64,000 nucleotides of DNA from positions 310,001-374,000 of the forward strand of contig JANFAH010000046.1 in assembly GCA_024663395.1 (NCBI GenBank), written 5' to 3'. The first letter of the stretch is position 1. Each line of letters opens with the position of its first letter. The position numbers and the translations under genes were made by a program. The notes below the pieces were generated by a model. The model was not told the DNA's origin and made no database searches. It saw only the letters and a program-made list of their open reading frames with translations. Below are positions 33,965 through 43,465 of the stretch, piece by piece. Source of the DNA: Pisolithus tinctorius. Its lineage: Eukaryota > Basidiomycota > Agaricomycetes > Boletales > Pisolithaceae.

Positions 33965-36805
33965 TCAGTGGCTACACTCGTCACATGCAAACTCATGTAC
34001 AGCTCCGTATAGGTCTGACCAATCCCATTGCTCAGTATCTTGTACTGTGTTGGGAATAGATTTGGTCAATCCATTTTCAGTTCGCAGGGTATCATTACCC
34101 GGACTGTCTTCTCGTATTAGAGGGTCATCCTCTTGCATTGGGGCATTGTCCTTGGAGGGCATCTGCCTTTCCTGAACTTCTGCATGTATTGACACACAAT
34201 AGACCACCTCTTCCTCAAGAGGTTTGTCTTCAGTATCCATTGCACCAAAATACACTACTGGCTCATCTTCCTCGTCTACCTCCGAGTACGTTTCGAGGGT
34301 ATCGATAAATTCGTCAGGTTCTGCCAACTCTGTATTTTCGGGGGTAACCTCTGTAGTTCCCTCATACACCTGTACTTCCTCGTCATTGTCAGGGTTGTCT
34401 GGCACTTCCTCTACTTTGTCCTCTATGCATGCATGTTCGTGCTCTGCATCCTCTTGGACGTCAACTGCATATAGCTGTGGCTTAGCCACGGCTTTGCCTT
34501 TATCCTTGCGAGGAAGGGGACAACTCAGCACCATGTGGCCTTCTCTGCTGCAATTGTAGCAGGTGATACCTGTTAGAAACTTCTGGGGTTGCTTCCCCCT
34601 GTCATATGAGCGATTCTGCTCTTTCTGATGAGATTGATGGTCCAAGCCATCCCTTTTTACAAATTTATTCCCTTTTGAGGGGGGATTTGTCTTTCATCGA
34701 TAAAGGGTGTCCCCTTTCTTTATGTACTTAAAGTTCTCAGACGTCGAAGGATTATGATCGCCCTTCCTCCTGTGTGAGTATGAACCACTTTGTCCTTGGA
34801 AGGATTTCCCTCCAGAGCTGGTGTGGCTCGATCTCATATGCATATTTATCGCTTTTTGCGCCGTTTCCATGTGGCACACTTCTTCAAGGATCTCCTCCAT
34901 CGTCAAGTGTTCAGCAGAAATTCCACAAGCTTCAAATATGCTCTTGATTATCATATGCAGTAGTCCACGCAAGAACTTCCTCCAGAATGAATAATCATCT
35001 GGAGGTTGCACCATTCAGTGTGTGCAACGTTTTAGGTCATTGTAGAATGCGAGAGCCCCTTTCTCATGTTCATACCTTGTGTGGTCAAATTGATCAGCCA
35101 CGTTCTGTGTGGATGCTTCGTGGATGAATCGTTTGAAGAGTCCACAGATCAGGTCCTTGAAGGACCAGTCCCTAATCTGCCTGTTAGGGGATTCGACCTC
35201 CTGGTCATACCATTGGGAGGCCAACCCCTCCAAGTATGCATATGTGTACAGGACCCTGTCCGCGTCACAGTCCGGGCCTGTCACTTTGAACGTATGGAAG
35301 TACTTGAGCAGTCGTCCTAGCCAGTTGTCGAACTCCTCGAGGTCATCCTGGCCTTTATATTTCCCTGGTTTTGGGACACCCATGGCTTTAACCTCTGGTC
35401 CCAATTGTCCTGTGGGCTGGCCCACTTGTTCCCAGATACGCTGAGTGTACCTGTGTTGCATGAAGTCAATATACCTTGTATTTCCCAGGGTGAATCCCCT
35501 TAAATAATTAGGTCGATTCTTCTGACCTCTTACGGGGCCTCCCCTGTGACCTCCACAATCATAATGGTCGTCATCATCTTCATCATCGGAGGGGAGATCC
35601 CCTCCAGGGAAGCCTGGATCTCCTCTGGGGAAACCACCTCCCAGTGGACCTCCCCTATGATTCCATCCTTCGGGAGGACCATCCCTTGGCAGTCCATTCC
35701 CTTGTCCCAGATAGGGATGTCTGTGTTCTTCACTCCTTCATGAGGGGTTCCAATCCTCCCTGTCACTATCTCCATCACCATTGGGGGGTCCTTCGTCATC
35801 TGGAGGTCCACCTCCAACTGCATTCCTCGCTGCAATAGCATGGTCTCATGCCATCTGATGGAGGATAGCTGTTCCTCTTCTAGTTCCATACATATGGTGA
35901 ATGATGTCTGAGTCTCGCCCAGACAGATATGCTGGTTGATTTGGCATACTAGGAGCGAGGCTGCTCCTGTTGCCTCTACTTCTGACTGGGGCACTAACAC
36001 TTCGCCCTGTTGGTAGCCTTCCTGGGGTCAAATACCCCTGTGTTGAACGATGTTCTTGTTCATTTGTATGGATTTCTCTCGAGGCAGGTCTATCCTGCAG
36101 GGCAGGGGTGGTTACCTCTTCCCTCTTTGTTGCTGTCCTAGTGTCTGGGCTGCTAGCCCTACTAGTTTGTTCCTCGAGGTTCTCAATTGCGAGCACTTGT
36201 CTGATACGCTCTATCATATTGGCATGATGCTTGCCTGGGTCTATCCCGTGGTTATGGAAGCTTTTGGGTCCATACCCATAGTCCCTCCATTGCTGCTGGA
36301 TATTTTCCAGAAATTCATTCATAGCTGCTAAGGCTACCCGAGGAACTTCCTCGTCAAGTTCTCTCATTGAAGGCATCTCGCCTTCAATGTACACTCGACT
36401 TAAAGGGTTCTTGATACCCTGAGGATTGTTCAGGTTTTGCATCACCTGTGAGTTCTCTAATTCGGACGGTTGAGGAGTCAATGGACTCATCACTTCGACA
36501 AATACCTCTGATGGGCTTGCTTCCCCCATACCTCTCTTGGTACTTCCTTCCATTGTTACTGACACTTGGAACTCTCCAGGCATGGGTGCTTCGTTTTTGG
36601 GCCACATAGTGCCTGCTTCTTGATTAGTGCCCTGCACTATGATCCTTGAGGTTGGATCCTCTTTTTGTTTCTTTTTCTTATCCTTTCGGACCTTGGGAGG
36701 TCCTTTTTCTTTCTGACAATTATTTTTGTCTGGAGGGGGTGAACCCCCTCCATCGGGCAGTTTAGTCACTGTTGCTCTTGCATAAGAGCGGGTTGTGCGC
36801 GTCAT
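33965..36805 (-). pseudogene. Gypsy gag, interrupted by TGA codons
   Basis: It starts at the ATG ending at 36,805, 31 bp inside the 5' LTR (MTRTTRSYARATVTKL). The N-terminal 320 residues are charged and Pro-rich. The capsid-like retrotransposon gag domain is at about 35,461-35,015 (KPGKYKGQDDLEEFDNWL; then LEGLASQWYDQEV and ALAFYNDLKR). The CCHC zinc knuckle CYNCSREGHMVLSCP lies at about 34,560. A long acidic tail follows. Internal stops at about 35,846, 35,720, 35,015, 34,694 and 33,965 are all TGA and in the same frame, so a single ancestral Gag-Pol frame is clear. Nucleic-acid binding by Gag is family knowledge. Confidence 0.9.
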
Positions 36806-36836
36806 TGCAAATACTCATTAATGCACTTCAAAAAAT

Positions 36837-37032
36837 TGTAAGGTTGTAGTAGAGTTGTCTCAAGCTCATGCGTGTGAAGTGTACCATATGGTATTCGCAC
36901 AGTAAGATGTAGAGACAAAAGGATGCTATCTAAATTTTTCGATGCAACATTTATATATGAAGAGGCATGTGATACTGAGGTATCACATGCCCATACTAAG
37001 TAGCTACTACTTTCGGGGTATAACCCCTAACA
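36837..37032 (-). repeat. Gypsy 5' LTR (right in the window)
   Basis: It is 196 bp and matches the LTR at 25,042-25,237. The 5-bp target duplication CTGGG follows at 37,033-37,037. The sequence just inside it on the coding strand (ATTTTTTGAAGTGC...) does not resemble a usual tRNA primer site, so priming may be unusual or the site has decayed. Confidence 0.95.
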
Positions 37033-38042
37033 CTGGGCAACAAGTTTATTCTGGATCATACTATGGACCTCATTTCCCTGGTCAACATCGCATGCTCCCA
37101 GATAATGAGTACTCAAAGGGCTAATGCATACTGCTCATACATTGCACATTATGTTGGGAACCTGAAACAAGTACATCCAACATTCAACTTCCATCCAAAT
37201 CATCATGCTGCCTTTCATATATATGACTACCTTATCCTTTTTGGACCTGTCCATTCATGGTGGACCTTTCCTTTCAAGTGCTTAATCAGTGTTCTCCAGC
37301 ATCTCCCCACCAACCACAAATCTGGTGAGTCAAACAATGTCAGTTTTGGGAAGACATTATTCTCATTTCATACAGGTGAATTGGAGGCAACAATGCTACA
37401 TTCCTATCTCAGGGGTGCATGCCTCTGCAGCTGGCTCTCCCACCTGGACTGTCCCAATGCAGTCCAAGAATGCAAGGTCCTCTTAGATCATGCTTATGGC
37501 AATGACAATGAATACAAATCTGATTGTTCCCAGATGAGGAAGTCAACCACTACCCCTCCAGACCTGTACAACTTGATTCATAAACAGGATGTGATGCTGC
37601 AGGCCCATATCAGATATGGTGGAGTGGTCTATAGCTGCACTGCCACTCATGTAGGAAACTCTCTGATTATGTTTCACCCATCAGGTGATGGATCTCACCT
37701 CTGGTTCCTGTGGTACTTGCTCTGATTCACCTGTCAGGCAACTGATCTTTGCCTCCAGTTCCTGCAAGCATCAAATACATATACAAACAGGATGGATGGT
37801 CCACATTTGCTGTCTGTCAGCAGTGTCCCCATGTTTTGAACAAAGGCACAAATGACCCCTTTGCATGCTACCCACATTTCCCAGCAAAGACCTACAGCCA
37901 CATGCTTTCCACAACACTGGAGAAAGTTGAGGTATCATGGGTTATGAGTCACTATGCATGGTGGCTGATATCTGATCACTGTGTTGTCATTCTTACATTG
38001 AGTCGAGTGAGTGAAGCTCTGTCTCATGCCACTCTGATTTGA
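37033..38042 (+). pseudogene. tnp2/CACTA-like transposase-gene fragment, part right of the Gypsy
   Basis: It continues the exon broken at 25,041: NKFILDHTMDLISLVNIA, then a long open stretch with the tryptophan motif YGP-like LFGPVHSWWTFPFKCLISV, HNHK-like TNHKSGE and ELEATMLHSYLRGACL, to about 37,720. After a short gap a second piece (37,755 to about 38,010) reads ASIKYIYKQDGWSTFA and DPFACYPHFPAKTYS. These motifs match proteins carried by tnp2-type elements of mushrooms (family knowledge, from memory). The gene is dead through the Gypsy insertion and lacks its N-terminal catalytic region here. Confidence 0.6.
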
Positions 38043-38635
38043 CTGTTGAATTCTTGCAACAATAGGACTGACAAATGTCAAGGCATCATGGAAGAAAAAT
38101 TGTAGGATCTACTTAGGGAAATATGATGACCATGTAACAATAGCTACAAGGATTATAGGATGATCATGCTGGGCAACTATTGTGTGACCACAGGGCAATC
38201 ATTGGGCAATGAACAGATGACTGTTGGGCAACAAACAGGTGACTGTTGGGCAATTAGTATGGACAGTGGCAAAACTTCAAGTACAAGCATGTGTAGGAAC
38301 ACTAATTCTAGACTTGATGTAAAATCTGTTACTGGAATTTTGGCAGTATTTGTGTATTGTTGGTTATGCAAATTAGGACAGAACTTAGAGTTTCACTCTG
38401 CATTGCACATGTTGACATAACTTCCTATCTTGGACAACATCTGCTATTCAACCATACTTATTGTTTACACATTGATTAGACATTTGCTCCAACTTCAAAC
38501 CTGAGTAAATGTGTAGAACAGGATCTAAACTTCAAGTATGGACTTTTTCAGTATGCCATCACAAACTCTAAGTGTGAGATTGACATATTGTATTACATAT
38601 AACAGGGTACTATATAGTGGAAAACTTGCTGTGTC

Positions 38636-39292
38636 TGTCATCCCACCTTGGCCTAGAAGCAATCTCTTTGAGATGTGACATGCACAGCCTCCCCCTAATG
38701 CAATTCCAGTGTGCTCACTCAGTTTCTGACATTGCTTGACTCATATTTTGAAATTCTAACTGTCCTTGACTCACCAATTGCCAATACTTACCAATCTTTT
38801 GACTTTGCTTACTGATTCCTCACTTTTTGGCTTACTTATCCTCACCAATGCTTACCAATGCTTTCTAAGTTGATCACACACTGCTTACATTCCTTACTTA
38901 TCAGTTACCAATCACTTACCAAGCATTTACACCTTGTTTTCCATAGGCAACACCCCTGTACTGTATATAAATCACTGTACTTAGATAGCTGAAAAAAGGA
39001 GACATCAGAGAGCCCCTCTTGCTTGCAATTCACTGTCTCTCATGAATTAAGTTGTCATCCATCCTTCTGTAGGCTGACAGTAGTCTACCCCATTTCAATC
39101 TCTCACATTCTTGCTCCCCCTTCATCAGGAGTGCCACCAACCCTCAGCACTCTTCTTTGAGTGTTGTAACTTGCACAACCCACCTGAATAAGGTGTTTAA
39201 CTGTCTATGTACTGCATAGGCACACCACCACTCACTTTCTTTGTCTTTTGTGTTGGTTTTGGTTGGTTTACACTGAACCACACTTTGACTCA
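38636..39292 (+). repeat. LTR-like repeat, copy 2 (657 bp)
   Basis: It matches 23,621-24,422 from TGTCATCCCA to TTTGACTCA, with an internal deletion of about 145 bp. It keeps the TGTATATAAATCACTG box (about 38,962). Just after it comes TGGTGAGGAGC, which could be a primer-binding site of a retroelement, but no coding region follows that I can recognise. Confidence 0.6.
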
Positions 39293-40915
39293 TGGTGAGG
39301 AGCAAGCAGACTTGGTATATGAAATTCTGAATGGGGATCTTGACACAAAGGGGAATGGTTACTTGAAGAGGAGGTTGGGGACTAGGTCTATTGACACAGG
39401 AGTCAAGAGGAATGGGAGATGCTGGAGACACTTGTTAACACTGTAGACACAATAGACTCTTTTAGACTCTGGGGACAATTAGACTCACAAAAGACACACA
39501 GATAGTGACTTCAAAAGTGGGTGGTATTTCTCCAACACTATGGTGGAATTATATAGTACATGGGATGTAGGTACAAGCCAGAGTAAGGTGGGGTGGAAAA
39601 ACTAAAAGACCAGAAAATAAAGGAAAGGATGACAGATGACAGCAAAGTACAGATGCACATGAAATAGTCCAACAAGAGGTAAATGAGAGTAAAAGGCACA
39701 AAGGCAAGGGGGTATCTTCCAACAGAACAAGGGTATGTGTACAGGTGAAAAGTGGAGTTGGCAGGAAAGCAGAAGTGCAGAAGGGAAGAGCCTACAGGTA
39801 TGAAGGACAACTCACAGAATTTGGAGTGACAGGGGCAACTGGAGTTTTTTAGAGACAATTGGCACAGATGACCAGTGATGTGGTTGGGCAGTGGTTAGGT
39901 TGCAGAATTTCAGATCAGCTTATTGATGACTGGGTGACACATTGAAGGTTGGGAGGAACTCCAAAGCTGAAAGGGGGTGGGACAAAACACAAGGCAACAA
40001 GCAGGAAGCATTCCAAAAGCATAGCATGACAGGGGCTTGCCACAGAGGCAGTGGAATTTACTGACAGTTTCCTGATTCAGCCTCAGTGAGTATATGGCTC
40101 CCTACAACAGGATGGGCTTCATGAGGAATGGGGGGCATAATGCACAGTAGTTGGACCTGATTTATGTATAAGCACAAGGTTATATTAATAAGTTGAAATT
40201 CAGCACAGTCACAGCCATGTCCAGTGTTATGAACATCTGCAAAAAAAAATGTCTGGATGTGTAGGTGGTGTTGTGGATTTAATTGATCAGCCACAAGTCA
40301 CATGATCATAACCAAATTGGGCATACATGGTCACATGACTTCTGACTATCTACCCCTATTTTCTTATGATTTATGGATTAATATGGACTGAGTTTCAAGC
40401 CAATCTTTGAAAAAGTGGCAAACATCTGGACAGTTTTTTGAGTCACTGTATGTTGCAGTGTTCACTGGGTGTGTCTGTTCCCCAGTATGCTAGGTAGCTA
40501 TTGGTCTTTGGATTGCTAATACCACTGGTGTGGCTTGCTCAGGTGCTATGAGTTGCTTGGATGCTGGCCACTACTTTGGGCTAGTTTTGTGTAGTCTACT
40601 CTGGCACTATGAGTTGCTAGGGATACTTGACACTGCTTTGAACTAATATGGAATGGTGTAAATACTATGGACAGCTATGAGTTACTAACTCATTTTGGTG
40701 TTTTGCTGATGCATGGATTCAGTATCTCCACCATCATCATACAACCATCCTCCCTTGTCCCACCACCCACTCCCCTCCCTACAGCATGCATTTGTTCCAC
40801 AACTCTTCGAGATCACGCAGTCTTTGGGTAGACATCATGCCAATGCTACAATGCACCTGGCCCTGCAGGTACCATTGGCTCAAAGAACCACCTTCGTCCT
40901 CTCATCCTCATCCGC
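39293..40915. other. CpG-poor repeat-like spacer, island right edge
   Basis: No gene is recognised. Near 40,436-40,450 the sequence TTTTTTGAGTCACTGTATG resembles a Tc1/mariner-type terminus at a TA, so a decayed mariner-like remnant may end there. From about 40,800 CpG dinucleotides become frequent again, marking the right edge of the repeat island. Confidence 0.35.
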
Positions 40916-42633
40916 CTAATCGACCATCATGCACTCGGCTTGAAGTCCTTCGCCGTAAGCCATATTCTCAAAGATGACTCGTACTCCAGGCATTGATCGC
41001 GAATTCCTGTGCTTCCTCTTCCAAGACCTGTGCCGAAATGGTGAGATGAACCAATGAACTTGAGTGTAGATGCGTACAAGTTCGAGACCCTCGACGAGCT
41101 TCAAAGGACCAGTTGTGATCCTTGAGATGTTAGACCACAAACAGTGATGAGGTCGTCATCTTCGAGTTCACCCAGATGCTCAACCTTCCGGTGCTTGATG
41201 ATTGGCCCAAACTTCCTCGTCGATATCATCTGAAGAAAAGCAACGTAAGCGCTGTAAAAAAGCGATATGATACAAGACACGTACATCTGACCCTTGAACA
41301 ACATCTCCGTGTCGTGCGGAGAGGACTGCTTGATCGTCTCCAAGTGTTCCTTGGCCTTGAGTCCCGCAACACTTAAGTTAAGTTTGACCAACGGCACCTT
41401 CCGCTTCTTAATCTCTCCTTCCTCCTCTTTTTTTCCTGCCCAGATACGGCCGCCGCCCCCTTGACGACTTCCCTCTGAGCATGCGGTTCCAGTTTGTCGA
41501 TAGGTGCAGGACCGAGCAGCGAAACGTTGAGTTTGACATGTGCACCGTCATCGAGGAGCGTCCCCGCTTTGCGTAGTTTCTTTGCGAGTTCTCGTATATC
41601 TCCCATTTGACGGGTGAGTAACTTTTCGGATTCGATATGGAGGTTCTCTGCTTCATGCTCTTCGTACGCATGGGACTCGCCGTCTGCAGCTTCCTCTGCG
41701 ACCAGACCAAGTTTGTCGCCATCGTGTCCTGGGATACACACATATAAAATATACATGATGTACATGATAGTTCAAACGAATGGCGCACCTGTCTACGTAG
41801 TACAGTTCATCGCTCTTGTCAGTCATCCCAGACAGTCTAGTCGTGTCACAGCTCTTCTGCTTCTTCGATGGCGTCCTGTCAGTGCAATTGTCCGTTCGAT
41901 GGTTGCAATACGAGCTCGCCCACGAGGGTTCGTATCGACGCTCTCGCTGAAGAAAAGTTAACATCCGTCAAAGCAGGACGAATCTACCCGAGAATTTGCG
42001 GACGTCCTGCGAGCTGCGGATTGACTTCTTCAACAAGGGATATGATTGTTCAGAGGGTCTCTTGCACTTTTGCCTCGCCAGCCTGAAACCATTTAGCCTC
42101 GGCACAGGAAGTGCGAATGGGATACGAGATAGTTCGGCCTTCATTTTCTGTGCAGAGCAAGCATCCATGAATTTCATCGGCATTGATCCGCAAATCTTCA
42201 TGGAGGTATAGGCTTGCCATGGGTCAAGAGGAGATTCGACGGGGACACCAGTAGTTTGTTGTTTGCGAAGCGAAGTTTTCGTGCGCTGGTAATTCGACGC
42301 CATTGAGCAGGTCGATGCACCTGATTGCCGATTCTGGGTCTTCGTAGTCGACGAATCCGAAGCTCCGGTGCTTGTTGGCTGGAGTGATGAGACATTTGAA
42401 CCCCTGCACTGGACTGTGTGCCTGGGCACACACTAGATCAGGCGGGTGACGACATCATCTTCAATGGACGTATGCCCAGTAGTTTGTTGAGAATGTCGTC
42501 CAGTGATGCCACCTGATATCGTCCCGATGAACAGGGTATTTGTTTCTGCATTCCCTGACTGTAGGACTGGCAGTAGCTCAAGGCTGACGGAAGTGACAAA
42601 GCAGATTTTCAAACTCATCGGAAGTACGTTCAA
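40916..42633 (-). pseudogene. RBM25/Snu71-like splicing factor (RRM + PWI), degenerate
   Basis: Reading leftward, pieces of a U1 snRNP-associated RBM25-type protein are in the right order. An RRM starts NTLFIGTISGGIT and ends FGFVDYEDPESAIRCIDL. An RE/ER-rich middle follows, with ERTIA and KSDELYYVDR. Then come EKLLTRQMGDIREL, AGTLLDDGAHVKLNVSL and PLVKLNLSVAGLK. The PWI domain has MISTRKFGPIIKHRK, LGELEDDDLI, LKLVEGLE and AYGEGLQAECMMVD at the C-terminus. Lesions: a TAA where relatives have Glu in the PWI domain (FVV-stop-HLKDH, about 41,130) and frame shifts after DDDLI, before RVIFEN and within the RRM. RBM25/Snu71 acts in 5' splice-site selection (family knowledge). A functional copy is presumably elsewhere. 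An upstream exon near 42,650-42,760 is possible. Confidence 0.72.
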
Positions 42634-43465
42634 ATGGCAGCATTCCTAATGAACTCGTTATCACTCACTTCAAGCGGGAACTGGAAACGGCGGACCAGTG
42701 GAGGCGGAACAGGGATAAACTTGGAACGAGCAGTGAGTAGGGATCAGGTGGCGAGAGGAGCTCGTTGCGAAGCACTGAATCTCTACAAACACAACAAGCG
42801 ATCACTAGTCTCATCGAACAAAGTAAATTACAGAGTCTGTTCAACAAATGGCAGTTTAGAGTGTATCGTCAACAGCTCTATTGCAGGAGGCACTTCACCT
42901 CCGAGGGAGATGAGGTGACTGGGCAGATCTTGGCATAAATGATTATATCAGCTGCCGTTGCTCAGAAGGAACACCTCCTGAAGACTCCACGCAGAAGTCT
43001 GGTCCTGGCGTTCTTGCAGCCCTGGAAAAGCATCACATATCTGACTAGCACGGATCGGAATGCAGGAGAGCTTCAATGATGGGGCGACTGGAGGTGGATA
43101 AAAGATTCCATGCGTTCCCCATAAGTTACTGGTTCCGTAATGGGACTGAGGAGAACAAGGACGCGGACGTTGAAGTGTTCCGGTTTGATGGAAGGTTCGG
43201 CGAAGTTGGGACTCGATAGATGGTTGACTGTCTAGTGTCTGAGATCTTAGGAATGGCGGGCGTTTGTCTTATCTTATCTCACTTATTCGAGGTCACGTGA
43301 GGCTTGAGTGTACCCTCGAGTTCATGACAGCACTTACTGCGCTGACGCTCAGCATTAGTTTATTTCGGTCAAGGTCAATCTTCGTCGCTCTGCAGCATAT
43401 TCTTGTGGCAGGGAATCTCCCCCTTCTCTCCCGTGAAGTCACTGGCAGTCTGCACCAGCAACTTA
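42634..43465. other. Intergenic between divergent splicing-factor pseudogene and TIP gene
   Basis: No convincing gene is present. Possible 5' exon sequence of the minus-strand splicing-factor gene lies at about 42,650-42,760. The rest would hold the promoter of the plus-strand ITFG1/TIP homologue. Open frames are short. Confidence 0.4.

Larger units (their letters stand above)
25042..37032 (-). mobile_element. Ty3/Gypsy chromodomain LTR retrotransposon, 11,991 bp, inactive
   Basis: Two 196-bp LTRs (25,042-25,237 and 36,837-37,032), starting TGTAAGG and ending CCCCTAACA, are flanked by the perfect 5-bp duplication CTGGG (25,037-25,041 and 37,033-37,037). The coding strand is minus, so the 5' LTR is the right one. 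Gene order is gag, protease, RT, RNase H, integrase, chromodomain, then an extra frame before the 3' LTR. Gag to RT reads in one frame from 36,805 to 31,532, broken by internal TGA codons. All the stops I checked are TGA and fit CGA-to-TGA change. It inserted into a tnp2-like transposon gene. Confidence 0.95.
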
